Shown: positions 33,340-43,930 of the stretch, piece after piece | Position numbering within the stretch: the stretch's first letter is position 1 | Layout: each line of letters begins with the position of its first letter | Source: Bettongia penicillata ogilbyi | Taxonomy: Eukaryota > Chordata > Mammalia > Diprotodontia > Potoroidae | Assembly (NCBI GenBank): GCA_023548195.1 | Contig: JAJHZJ010000028.1 | Coordinates: 558,001 to 622,000, forward strand | Length of the DNA stretch: 64,000 nucleotides | Direction: 5' to 3' | Position numbers and translations under genes: made by a program | Notes under the pieces: generated by a model | The model's database searches: none | Seen by the model: only the letters and a program-made list of their open reading frames with translations | What the model was told of the DNA's origin: nothing

Positions 33340-35097
33340 TATCAGCCCAGGATGGGAGTCCAGCAGAACTGAGTGAGAGAGAAGTACAGGATCCTCTATA
33401 ACAATAACAGTCACTCTTGAGACTATCATCCCACAGATTAAATGTCCATAAGTCATCTACTTTAACTTCTGGGTACCAAGATGGAGGAGTGATCCATTAG
33501 TAGTATACTTGTTGACTTGTCCCCTTGTTGACCCAGAAAAATCAAGAAAATATTTCCCCAGGAAAATTCCTGGAATGGTAGGATGGGTAGAAAGGGAAAA
33601 TAGTCTGTTAGCTTGAGAGGCTAGGAAAATAATAAAAGAGCAAATGTTTTACTGTAGCTGAAGGGGACCGGTGCAAGATTTAAGTGGTCCCAGATAGCCC
33701 CAAGTCAGGGAGCCCTGAGGAGATCCCAAGCCCCAGTGGTTTGGAGCCTGAAAGTTCCATCAGACCCCAAGGAGTGCCTTATCACAGCCAGTGGAATCAG
33801 GAAGACACTAGCTCAGACAGGGGCTCACCAACTGCTGAATCTGCTTGTGCTGTAGCCCAGGAGAGGAGACTTCTTGTGATCAGACAAGCCCTCCCCCACA
33901 CCTCATTCAGTGAACTCCAAGGGAACTCTGGGTAAACTCAGAAAGACTTCACCTGGCCTCCACCTTATCACAAAAGCCAACCCAGCTCCAGATAAGTTGT
34001 AGCATTCTAGGTTCTAGCTGAAATAACCAGAGGCCATAACACACAAAGTCTAAAGTTCTCAGAACACGAACCATGGGACAGAATGCCCTGGGTCCCAGAA
34101 GCAGAAGTCTACTTTAAAAGCCAGAAAAAAGACAATCATCAAAAGCAAGCAGAAAACCAGAAAAGAAAATATCATAGACTCATAGAATAGGTCAGCATTG
34201 AGAATGTACTCCCAACTGAAACCTCAGAATGGAATATAAGTTGGTCTAAAGTCTAAAGAGCATTCTTGGAAGAGCTCAAGAAAGATTTTAAAAGTCAAAT
34301 TAAAGAGGTAGAAGAAAAATTGACCAATGACTTTAAAAATATGAAAAAAAGAATTTATAGGAGAATTTGAAAGGAAAATTGAACAAATGAAAAAAGAAGT
34401 CTAAAAGTTAACTGAAGAAAATAACCTATTAAAAATTAGAATTGATCAAATAGAAGCTAATGACTTTATGAGACATCACAAATCAGTCAAACAGAATCTA
34501 AAGAATAAAAAAAAGAAAATGTGAAATATCTCATTGGAAAACCAGCTGACCTGGAAAATAGATTCAGGAGAGAAAATCAAGAATTATTGGTCTACCAGAA
34601 TGCCATGATTGAAAAAATATCTAGCCTGGAAAACATGTTCCAAGAAATCATCAAGGAAAACTTCCCTGAGGTCCCAGATTGAGAGGGCAAAATAGTATCA
34701 AAAGAATCCACCAATCACCTCCTAAAAGAGATCCCAAACTGAAACAAGGAATACAGTTGCCAAATTCCAGAACTATCAAGTTAAGGAGAAAATACTGCAA
34801 GAAGCCAGAAAGAAACAGTTCAAATATCAAGGAACTACAGTCAGAATCACACAGGACCTTGCAGTTTCTACATTAAAAGATCAGAGGGATTAGAATATGA
34901 TATTCCAAAAACCAAAGGAACTTGGACTGCAACCAGGGATCAATTACCCAGCAAAATTGAGCATACTATTTCAGGCAAGGAGATGGACATTAAAAGAAAT
35001 AAGGGATTTGTGGACCTTCCTGAAGAAAAGGCCAGAGCTCAATAGAAAATTTGATCTTCAAAAACAAGTATCAAGAAAGGCATAAAAAAGTAAACGG
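33340..35097 (+). mobile_element. L1 5'UTR and ORF1 (host of HAL1 copy 1), left part
   Basis: Same subfamily as the L1 at 55255: 'gactatcatcccacagatta', 'atttccccaggaaaattcc', 'agatagccccaagtcaggg' parallel 55610-55900. ORF1 remnants run from about 34250 to 35087, with the coiled-coil part, an I-G-K-x-x-D-L-E-N-R motif region at about 34530-34565 and the C-terminal domain near 34740-35080. Several frameshifts and stops. The element is cut at 35097 by HAL1 copy 1. Confidence 0.85.
35084..35097. repeat. TSD of HAL1 copy 1 (left)
   Basis: AAAAAAGTAAACGG here and AAAAAAGTAAATGG at 38198-38211: 13 of 14 bases agree. The run of A at its left edge fits the L1 endonuclease target TT/AAAA. Confidence 0.85.
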
Positions 35098-35744
35098 TGG
35101 GGAGGAGCCAAGATGGTGGAGTAGACTCACGTATGCTAGCTCTGAACCCACAGCCCATATATTTCCTGCAAAAAGAACTCCCCACAAATTCTGGAGTACT
35201 GCAAAGCACACAGAAACACAGTGGAAAAGATTTCCGTTCCAGAGAGCTCTGGAGAGCCGTCCCCAAAGGTCCGTCGCGCCCCAGAAAGTGGAGCCCACCA
35301 CTGTGCTGCCCTGGCCACATGGCCCTAAAGGAGCAGATCTGAGCAGGCTTCAGGGATGGAATCTCCGGCGGCCGTGAAGGTCCCTCCACCCACAGGTGCT
35401 ACAGGTCAGTGAGAGAGACATCTGGGCTGGCCAAGAGGGGAGCGGGGTGTCTCAGTGACTCGGGCCCCCTCAGGAGGCAGTGGCAGGAGCAGAGGGAGCG
35501 AAGGCCCGGAACTCCTGGAGCAGGCAGGAGTTCCATTACCAAAGATCTCTGCATAAACCCCCTGAGGGAACTGAGCCTGGGAGGCGGCCCTGCCCCCACC
35601 CAAGCAATAGACCTTAAGCTCACATTGAATAGCAGCCGCACCTGCCGCGGAAAGCCCATTTGAATCTCAGACCCAAAGCACTATCTGGGCGGATCTAGGT
35701 GGGGGTAGACAGGAATCTCAGAAGTCAAGTAACTGGCTGGGAAA

Positions 35745-36835
35745 ATGCCCAGAAAAGGGAAGAAAAATAAGACTATAGAAAGCTACTTTGATGGGGTACA
35801 GATGTTCCCGCCCTTCAAGTCTGATGACGAGGAACTATTCTTACCATCAGGGAAAGTGGAGGTCGGGGCCGCTGCATCCCAGACATCCCAGGGGGATGTC
35901 CAGTGGGCTCAGCCCATGGAAAAGCTGAAAAAGGATTCTGAAAATCAAGTTAGACAGGTGGAGGAAAAACTGGGAAGATAAATGAGAGAGATGCAAGAAA
36001 AGCATGAAAAACGGGTCAATACCTTGGTAAAGGAGACCCAAAAAAATGCTGAAGAAAATAACACCTTAAAAAATAGGCTCACTCAATTGGCAAAAGAGGT
36101 TCAAAAAGCCAATGAGGAGAAGAATGCTTTCAAAAGCAGAATTAGCCAAATGAGAGATTCAAAAGCACACTGAAGATAATAGTTCTCTCAAGATTAGAAT
36201 GGAACAGATGGAGTCTAATGACTTTCTGAGAAACCAAGAAATCATAAAACAAAATCAAAAGAATGAAAAAGTGGAAGAGAATGTGAAATATCTCATTGGA
36301 AAAACAACTGACCTGGAAAATAGATCCAGGAGAGATAATTTAAAAGTTATGGGACTACCTGAAAGCCATGATCAAAAAAAGAGCCTAGACATCATCTTCC
36401 ATGAAATTATCGAGGAAAACTGCCCTGATATTCTAGACCCAGAGGGCAAAATAAGTATTGAAGGAATCCATCAATCACCGCCTGAAAGAGATCCAAAAAG
36501 AGAAACTACTAGGAACATTGTGGCCAAATTCCAGAACTCCCAGGTCAAGGAGAAAATCTTGCAAGCAGCTAGAAAGAAAATTCTAGTATTGTGGAAATAC
36601 AATCAGGATAACTCAAGATCTAGCAGCTTCTACATTAAGGGATCGAAGGGCATGGAATAGGATATTCCAGAAGTCAAAGGAACTAGCACTAAAACCAAGA
36701 ATCACCTACCCAGCAAAACTGAGTATAATACTTCAGGGGAAAATATGATCTTTCAATGAAGCAGAGGACTTTCAAGCATTCTTGATGAAAAGACCAGAGC
36801 TAAAAAGAAAATTTGACTTTCAAACACAAGAATGA
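35745..36835 (+). pseudogene. HAL1 copy 1 ORF1 pseudogene
   Basis: L1-type ORF1: RNA-binding nucleic-acid chaperone acting in the cytoplasmic retrotransposition particle. Starts at the ATG of M-P-R-K-G-K-K-N-K-T; then a coiled coil (about 35920-36200) rich in E/K/Q with heptad leucines, an RRM region with L-E-N-R-S-R-R-D-N-L (about 36316-36345), and the C-terminal domain to the stop at 36833-36835. Broken by an in-frame TAA at 35979-35981 and frameshifts near 36150 and 36580. At the codon homologous to the shared TAA of copies 2 and 3 it keeps CAA. Confidence 0.85.
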
Positions 36836-36959
36836 GAAGAAGCATGAAAAAGTAAACAGCAAAGAGGGACTTACCAGAGGAGAACTGTTTACATTCCTAC
36901 ATGGAAAGACAATATTTGTAACTCTTAAAACTTTTCAATATCTGGGTAGCTGGTGGGAC

Positions 36960-37022
36960 CACATATACACACATATACATGCATGCACGCACACACAGAT
37001 ACACACATGCACACACATACAG
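36960..37022. repeat. CA-rich microsatellite inside HAL1 copy 1
   Basis: Imperfect ACAC/ACAT/GCAC repeat just after ORF1. Copies 2 and 3 have the same repeat at the same position with different length and purity. Confidence 0.9.
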
Positions 37023-37069
37023 AGACAGAGAGCACAGAGTGAATTGAATAGGATGGGACCATATCTTAA

Positions 37070-37400
37070 GGCAAAATGCCTTCCACGCTCAGAAAAAGAA
37101 ATATGGAAGTCATTCGCAGAATGTAGCAGTTCATGTTTGTGTGTGGGTGGGTTTCAGTGTATTATGTTTTGATTTGTTATATGATTTCTTCCATTTATTT
37201 TAGTTTGACTACATAGCATGACTATAGTGAAAATGTGCTCAATAGGAATGTATATGTAGAACCTATACAGAATTGTATGCTGTCACGGGGAGGGAGGGGG
37301 GTAGTGGGGGAAGGGTGAGGGGGGATAAAATCTTAACTTTAAGGAAATGATAGCAAAACATTAAAAAAATAAATAAAAAATTAAAAAATAAAAATAAAAA
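37070..37400 (+). mobile_element. Young L1 3' tail nested in HAL1 copy 1
   Basis: Copies 2 and 3 read straight through here ('catatcttaaaagaaattaa' at 49004), while copy 1 has about 330 extra bases from 'gcaaaatgccttccacgctc' to an A-rich end with 'aaataaaaaattaaaaaataa'. It contains 'atagcatgactatagtg', 'aataggaatgtatatgtag' and a G-rich patch, the layout of a 5'-truncated L1 3'UTR. No clear TSD, at most 'aag'. It must be the youngest layer at this locus. Confidence 0.75.
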
Positions 37401-38197
37401 AAGAAATTAAAGTAAATGGTGAGAGAGAAATGTAGTGGGAGGAAAGAGAGTGAAATGGAATGGAGTAAATTATCTCTCATTCAAGAGGCAAGCAGGAGAC
37501 TTTTTAGTGGAGGGAAAAAGAGGAGAGCTGAGAAAAAAACATGAAGTTTACCCTCATCACATTCTACTAAAGGAAGGAATAAAATGCACACTCATTTTGG
37601 TATGAAAACCTATTTTACAGTATAGGTAAGTGGGGGAGAAGGAGATAAGCAGGGTGGGGGGATGATGGAAGGGAGGGCAATGGGAGGAGGGAGCAATTTG
37701 AAGTCAACACTCTTGGGGAGGGACAGGATCAAAAGACAGAATAGAAACAATGAGGGGCAGGATAGGATGGAGGGAAATACAGTTAGTCTTACACAACACG
37801 ACTGTTATCGAAGTCATTTACAAAACTACACAGATATGACCCATATTGAATTGCCTGCCTTCCCAAAGGGAATGGGTGGGTAGGGAGGGATGGGGAGAAT
37901 TTGGAACTCAGAGTTTTAGGAACAACTGGTGAGTATTGTTCTTGCTACTAGGAAATGAGAAATACAGTTAATGGGGAATAGAAAGTCATCTGGCCCTACA
38001 GGACAAAAGAGAAGATGGGGACAAGAGAAGGGCAGGATGATAAAAGAGAAGGCAGATTGGTGATAGGGAAAATTAAAATGCTTAGTGTATTGGGGTGGGG
38101 GGAGGGGATAAAAGGGGAGAAAATTTGAAACCCAAAATTTTGTGAAAATGAATGTAAAAAGTTAAATAAATACATTTATATTAAATTAAAAAAAAGA

Positions 38198-38460
38198 AAA
38201 AAAGTAAATGGGAAAAAAATTCTATTACTCATTATGGGTAAACTGTTTATACTCCTATAAGGGAAGATGATATTTGTTAATCTTGAGAATTATATATTTA
38301 TTATGATATTTAAAAGGGATATACATATATAGAGAGTGGGCATAAATTAGCTGATGTGATGACAAAAAATGTGATTTAAGGGTGCAAATGGATTGTAATG
38401 GGAGATGTGAAAACAAGGAGATAGGAAAAGGTAAAATACATCTCTAAAACAGAGATCCCA
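38198..38460 (+). mobile_element. L1 host of HAL1 copy 1, right part
   Basis: After the TSD the sequence carries on as the inter-ORF region of the host: 'ttctattactcattatggg', 'gtaaactgtttatactcc', 'aagggaagatgatatttg', 'aaagggatatacatatat', matching 57330-57560 of the long L1. Recognisable L1 stops at about 38460, before ORF2, so the host is 3'-truncated or rearranged. Confidence 0.8.
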
Positions 38461-38564
38461 GGAAGAACTCGACAATGAGAGAAGAGAGCCACAGCAGCAG
38501 AGTAAGAAGGCAAAAGAGTGATGGTGGCAAAGCCAAGATATTGAAGGAACATGAATTAGAAAAC

Positions 38565-38720
38565 TGGGTCTCAGTTCTGAATCTCTTCCTAAGCAATTCT
38601 GGATATTAGGCAAGTTAACTTCATGTTTCTCTGTGACTTAGTCCCCTCAGGTATGAAATTAGTTGGTATTGAAATAAATAATATCTAACATTTATTTAGC
38701 ATTTCAAGGTTCACATAGTG
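38565..38720 (+). mobile_element. MIR-like fragment
   Basis: 'ttaggcaagttaacttcatg', 'ctctgtgacttagtcccctc' and 'catttatttagcatttcaag' resemble a diverged plus-strand MIR. Confidence 0.55.
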
Positions 38721-38762
38721 TGTATGTATGTATGTATGTATGTGTGTGTGTGTGTGTATAAC
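38714..38762. repeat. (GTAT)n(GT)n microsatellite
   Basis: Four to five GTAT units followed by a (GT)n run of about nine units. Confidence 0.9.
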
Positions 38763-39194
38763 CCTAAATGCCCTAATCTTAACCTAGGTTCCTCTTTCTT
38801 TCAATCTCCTATTGAAAACCAGAACATTTTCTTAGTCCCTAATATCAATGAGGAAGTGGTCTATCGATACTCTAAATCACTAGTGTCTTACTCAAATAGA
38901 GTCAGGGACCATTAATCTGAGTTTTAGAATTGTAATGATATCTTTGTTTTATTTTATTTATTTTGTTAAAACTTTCTGAATTACATTTTAATCTGATTTT
39001 GGACATGCTCAAGAGTGTTGCAGATCCCTTGAGGCCTTAAATTGCATGTTTGGCACACCAACATTAAAACAATCTTTTTATTTAGGTCAAAGTTTGTCTC
39101 CATGAAGTTTTCCAAACTGCAACTTGGATTCTTCCCATAGAATAACATTACTTATTCCCCTTATCTACTCTCAAGAACCCTAGTACCCTGGGCT

Positions 39195-39370
39195 TTTGAT
39201 TATGGTGGAAAGAACCCTGATCCTTTTCTGAGGTGAGCTGTCTTCAAAACTCAATACCTATGACTTTAACCTACATTGACCTCAGTTTCCTAATCTATAA
39301 AATGAGAAGGTTGGACTAGCTAGCTTCTGAGGTTTCTTTCAATTTTAAATCAATAATTTTATGATTACAG
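39195..39370 (+). mobile_element. MIR / CORE-SINE
   Basis: 'ggtggaaagaaccctgatcc', 'acctcagtttcctaatctat', 'aaaatgagaaggttggacta' and 'gcttctgaggtttctttc' give core and 3' part in order. 38763-39195 holds nothing recognisable. Confidence 0.75.
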
Positions 39371-39735
39371 TTTTAAAACTCTCTCATGTGTTGCTTTCCT
39401 AAAATGTCCTTTTTTTCTCTCTCTTAATAACACCTCTAAAAGTTTAAGTTTCTTCACAACTCAGTCATGAGGGATTTCCACTATTCAAATGGTTATATTT
39501 TCTCACCCTGGGTTCCCTGGCCTCTTTTCTGAGTCGCCTCTCATAAGCACTCATGCTCTATACTACTGTCTCTTTTCAGACAAACATTAATATAACTATG
39601 ATCAATTCTATAGCCCAGTTGTGTTTTCCTTACTGTATAACATTTGGATTTGCTCTCAAATCTGTAAGTGATTAAGGTCCAGGAGAATGTCTTTATTACT
39701 GACAGAAAAAATATTTTAATAGAGTGCAATCTGAT

Positions 39736-39929
39736 AGGAAGGAAAGAAGGAAGGAAGGAAGGAAGGAAGGAAGGAAGGAAGGAAGGAAGGAAGGAAGGAA
39801 GGAAGGAAGGAAGGAAGGAAGGAAGGGAAAAAGAGAGGGAGGGAGGGAGAGAAGGAGGGAAAATAGAGAGAAGAGAGGAAAGGAGAAGAGAGGAGAGGAG
39901 GGAAGAAAAGAAGGAAAGGAGGGAGGAAA
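39736..39929. repeat. (GGAA)n microsatellite in a long purine tract
   Basis: From about 39746 to 39824 the plus strand is uninterrupted GGAA units (around 20). With flanks, 39736-39863 is entirely purine and, after a single T, 39865-39929 is purine again (GGGA, GAGA, GGAA units). Both strands show long open frames here only because the repeat has no stop codon. Such tracts can form triplex DNA, and GGAA is the core site of ETS factors. Confidence 0.95.
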
Positions 39930-39955
39930 CAGTATTGTGTCACATGTTGTGTGCA

Positions 39956-40262
39956 TTCATCCTTCGTTAATGAAGAAGATCATTTCATCAGAGAAATGAT
40001 GACATGACTTGCACTTGACTTTGAGTGAGGGAGTGCTGTGCAGGTCACCAACCTCACTTCTCCTCCAGGGCCAACTGCATCCAGTGACCAGATATTCATC
40101 AGGATGACTGGAGATGACCCAGGATGAGGCACAATTGGGGTTAGGTGACTTGCCCAAGGTCACACAGCTAGTGAGTATCAAGTGTCTGAGGTGAAATTTG
40201 AACTCAGGTCTTTCTGACTCCTGCACTGGTGCTCTATCTAGTGCACCACCTAACTGCCCCCT
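39956..40262 (-). mobile_element. Composite marsupial SINE, full length, antisense
   Basis: On the minus strand: tRNA-like head 'gggggcagttaggtggtgca', 'ctagatagagcaccagtgcagg', box-B-like 'gagttcaaatttcacctc', core 'tagctgtgtgaccttgggca', then a body shared with 21083-21292 ('ggtcatctccagtcatcctg', 'atgaatatctggtcactgg'), ending 'cattaacgaaggatgaatgc'. About 305 bases, longer than the MAR1-type copies nearby. It abuts the purine tract. Confidence 0.85.
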
Positions 40263-41094
40263 GTTGTGTCACATAAAAGAATCCTAATATACAAAATAAA
40301 ATGGCATCTGCTGTTATCTGATCTCTCCTTTAGAATTTGTTTTTAGCAGGCTTATATTTTCCTAGAGGAATATAATTTCTTTCCAGTTTCATTGGAGAGA
40401 AATATCTTAGTACCTCTGAAAATACATACTTGAAAAATAAGAAGTTTGGTGGCTTCTTTTGGCCATTATGGATAGCAATTGTCTATGAACAGGCCAAGCC
40501 ACCCACTGTTGTCTGAAAGAATAACTTTGAGATTCTCTCATCTCTATTCCCTGTATATTATTACCCAAAGATGAAAAAAATCTCCATAAATAATTTTGAT
40601 GATTTTCTAGTCTGATTCAACAGGAAATAAACTTTATGATCAAGTAATTTATAAAACTGTGTTTCTGTGACGAGGCAACATGTAAACAATTTTAGGGACA
40701 TTAGGTTATCAAATACTGGGAAAACATGTCATTGTATAGAGAGAATTGTATCTAGCCATCTGTGGGAATGAAAGCATTGTGTATAGGATATAATATTGTA
40801 ATTACATTTAGAAAGAAATGGGTTCAATCCCAGCTTTGATATTTAGTACCTACATCAGCAAGGGAAATTCATTTAACTCCTCTAAAACCAGAATAACTTT
40901 GTAAAAATATACATTGCAAATTAACTGGGTTGTGATCTGCACTTGGTAAAAGATGTTCTCACCCTGACAAAGTCAAAGGTCCTAGATTTATTGCCATACT
41001 TTTCTACTCTTCTTTCTATTTTTTATCAATCTCAGGACATTCACAAAACTGACAGATTCATACTTCTACACATGAATCTGATCTTGCTAGTTTT
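40263..41094. other. No gene; faint MIR at about 40815-40900
   Basis: Mostly unassigned. 'gggttcaatcccagctttga' followed by 'gggaaattcatttaactcc' at about 40820-40880 is a weak plus-strand MIR. Confidence 0.45.
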
Positions 41095-41300
41095 TAAAGC
41101 TTATAAATGACTCTAGATAAAATTCAAGTTCTTTAGGTTGGTATCCAAGGCACTCCACAATTTAGGCCCTTCTGCCTTCCCAGACTTATTGAACACTGTG
41201 TCCTCTGAACAAGTACTATATTACTCAACTAAATTGTGTCATATGCCATGTCACATACACATTTCATAACGTTCCACAACCATGCCTTTATTCATGGAAT
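41095..41300 (+). mobile_element. L2 LINE fragment
   Basis: 'gatcttgctagtttttaaagc', 'ataaaattcaagttctttagg', 'ccaaggcactccacaattta', 'ggcccttctgccttccc' follow the L2 ORF2 3' region in order. Confidence 0.75.
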
Positions 41301-41369
41301 TTTCTTATATTTTCAGTGCTTTCCTGCTGAGGATGATAGCACATGGAACTTAGGTGTAAGAAATAGCTA

Positions 41370-41570
41370 AAGTCAAGTTTGGCCTCAGACACTAGTTCTA
41401 TGTTCCTGGGCAAGGTACTTAACCTCTGTCTGCCTGTTTCCTCAACTGTAAAATGGGGCTGAGAAAGCACCTCCCTCCCAGGGTTCTGAGGATATAATGA
41501 GAAAATATTTGTAAAGAGCTTAGCAAACCACCTGTCACATTATAGGTACTTAATAAATGTTTCCCCTCTT
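41370..41570 (+). mobile_element. MIR / CORE-SINE
   Basis: Good match: 'ggcctcagacactagttc', 'ctgggcaaggtacttaacc', 'gtttcctcaactgtaaaatgg', 'gggttctgaggatataatgag', 'gtaaagagcttagcaaacc', 'ataggtacttaataaatg'. Core and LINE-like tail are both present. Confidence 0.9.
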
Positions 41571-41989
41571 CCTCTCCTCTTTCTCCTACAGCAATTTCCA
41601 TCATAAGCAGCTGTTTTCCTTTCCCCTAGTTTTTGTTCATTCTATTTTCTTTTAATATTCCTATGTGAAGAAAGATTTATGACAGCAAGTATTTTGCTTT
41701 CAAATTATCCAATTTGTATTATTCTGATGTGTTCCTATGAAGTCTCAAAGCTTAGGTAAGGCGCTCCCAAGATTTTGATTCCTCTACAGAAATCTCCTAT
41801 TTAGAGAATAGAGCTAAAGCTTGAACTGAGGTTTTAAGGATGGTAAAAACCAAACAAATGTGGATCTAAAACTAAAATTGGAACGAGAGAAAGGCAGGAT
41901 GAGAGATTATATATAAAGACAAGAGTAGATAGAGCCATGGAAGCTTTGGAATTTTGGTTAGTACTAAGCATCCTAACTAAAATGAAAAA

Positions 41990-42180
41990 TAATATTCAAT
42001 TCAACAAGCATTTATTCAAAGATACTTAGGATATGGTTTCTGCCCTCAAGAAACTTACTGTTTACTCAGTGATTATGATGGGATAAATCAAATCAAATCG
42101 AGAATAATTTATTAAGCGTTCAGTGTGCTGAGAGCTAATAAAATACATACACAAATACACATAAGAAAATTAATAAAGTC
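41990..42180 (+). mobile_element. Dispersed CORE-SINE-like repeat, two partial copies
   Basis: 'attcaacaagcatttattc' with 'gtttctgccctcaagaaac' (to about 42060), and 'gaataatttattaagcgtt' at about 42100-42120. Same family as 30603-30772. Confidence 0.6.
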
Positions 42181-42309
42181 ATAATGATTGAAAAAAAGTT
42201 ATGAACAAACAGGGATGTGTGGTCCAAGGAAAGTCATTACTCATATTGAGGAAAAATTCATCATGAACAAACATTTTCATTAGTTCTTGAAGAACAGGCA
42301 GGCTTCAAT

Positions 42310-42460
42310 AAAAGGGGAAAGGAAAAAGAAGGGAACAAGCATTTATGTGGCACCTACTACATGGCAACACTGTGGTAAGTGCTTTTATTTTATTTTGATA
42401 TTAACTCATTTGTTCCCTAAAACAATCATGTAAAATAGGTACTGTCATTATTTTCATTTA
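42310..42460 (+). mobile_element. MIR / CORE-SINE 3' part
   Basis: 'aagcatttatgtggcaccta', 'ctgtggtaagtgctttta', 'aacaatcatgtaaaataggt' and 'actgtcattattttcattt' are a conserved CORE-SINE 3' block. Confidence 0.75.
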
Positions 42461-42464
42461 GCTA

Positions 42465-42760
42465 ACCTCAACCTATGTTTCTAGCTTTGATATAGATACA
42501 TCCTTCTGCTATGTGTCCTCTGTGATCTAGCTACTAGAGGACCTGGTCTTTTTGTCAAGTCTCAATGTGACACTAACTCTCATCTCTATGCCTTTTGTCC
42601 TGAGTGTCTTACACACTTAGAATGAATTCTTTCTTAACATTAAATTCTTATAATCCTTTATTTCCATCAAAATTATACCTGATTGTCAACTTCCTTATGA
42701 AACTTTTCCTGATTTTCTCTGAACTACTAGTGCCTTCATCCAACAATCAAACATATTTAT
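42465..42760 (+). mobile_element. L2 LINE fragment
   Basis: 'tatgtgtcctctgtgatctag', 'tcatctctatgccttttgtcc', 'aacttccttatgaaactttt' and 'cctgattttctctgaactac' follow L2 order. The 105-codon frame over it is not L2-coding in a conserved frame. Confidence 0.6.
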
Positions 42761-42939
42761 TTTTCATATATTTTATTGATAGATATCTAAATACACAATT
42801 AAACATATATACATATACTTTTTGTCTTATTAATAAAATGCACTACTATTGTAAAATCCATGGTAATTTAGCCAAACTAAAACTTACTATTTCACTATGT
42901 ACAGAAAATTGTCTTCTATAGAAGTAATATCCAGAAACA

Positions 42940-43930
42940 ACTGAACTAAGTAAGAATTCGAGAAGAGTAACTACTTGAAGAAGGGATTCCTATTCAACAA
43001 AAAAATACTTGAAAAAAATCACTTTGCCAAAAATAGTTTTAGACCAACATCTCAAAAGACCATAGATCACAATATCAAGGAAAGAGATACATTACTGAAA
43101 TAAAAAAGAAAAAAAGAGCAAAATAGAAGGAAGCATTTGCAAACTTACAGCTTGGAGAAGAATTATTATCCAAATAAGGGACAGAAGTGAACATAAAACA
43201 TATAATAGAGAAATTTGAAACTGATACATTTGAATTAAAAAAATCAATGTGGCTGTGATTAAAAAAATGGAAACTGTCAATTGAGGACAAAAAACTTGAA
43301 TTCACACATCTCTGACTAACACCTAGGATCCAACAAACACAGATGATAATCAGAAATTCTTAACATCAAATGCCAATCCATAGATAAATGGACAAAAGAT
43401 ATGAATAAACAGTTCTCAAGAAATTGAATACTGTTAAGAACATTATAAAATGTTAGTATAAACTATTGATAATGAGATATAAAAATAAAAAAAACAAAGG
43501 TCTTCCACCCAGAAAACTGACCCAGAAGAAAAGTATCTGAAATATTAGTTGTTGTAGAAGATACAAGGAGACAATCAGACTAAGAATATATTGTTGCTGT
43601 GGCTCTTCATTGTTGGAAACACTGCAAAACAATTTGGAAATATTAAAGAAAAGTTGTTTTGCAAGTCATAAGAGAGACTTGGTCCAAATACATAGATCTG
43701 AGAAGCAAGTTTTGTAGAGGTAGTTTTGGCAAATGACAAATGGTCTTACCTTTGGACCTAGAAATCTCAATCTTACTTATAGGCTACAAGAAGTTCAAAC
43801 ATAGAAATTGAGAAGTGCTAAAATAGTCATAGCACTTTTAGGGTAACAAAAATCCAGAAATAATGTGGGTGTCAATGATAAGAGAAAGAGGAAAACTGAC
43901 TACTTTGGGTCAGACATTGAACATGTGGAC
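42940..43930 (+). mobile_element. Ancient L1 ORF2 C-terminal remnant
   Basis: 'gaccatagatcacaatatc', 'aaatgccaatccatagata', 'atggacaaaagatatgaat', 'aacagttctcaagaaattg', 'caaaacaatttggaaatatt', 'tacctttggacctagaaatc' and 'atccagaaataatgtgggt' give the L1 order with much decay. An unrelated stretch interrupts it at about 43655-43735. Confidence 0.65.

Larger units (their letters stand above)
35098..38197 (+). mobile_element. HAL1-like element, copy 1 (ORF1-only LINE)
   Basis: About 3.1 kb including a 0.33-kb nested L1 tail. It opens 'ggggaggagccaagatggtgg', has a GC-rich 5' region, then an ORF1 pseudogene (35745-36835), a CA-rich microsatellite (about 36960-37020), a purine-rich 3' region and A-rich end 'gttaaataaatacatttata'. 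There is no endonuclease or reverse transcriptase and no room for one, the layout of half-L1 (HAL1) elements. Its movement would have needed L1 ORF2 in trans. It lies in an L1 in the same orientation. Confidence 0.85.

Noticed and set aside
35740..36840. Host gene encoding a coiled-coil/RRM protein
   Set aside because: The protein is L1-type ORF1. Three copies with TSDs occur in the window, all broken.
39668..39999. Overlapping 75-100 codon frames on both strands with K/E/G/R or S/F/L/P repeats
   Set aside because: They are translations of the GGAA microsatellite, which has no stop codon in any frame.
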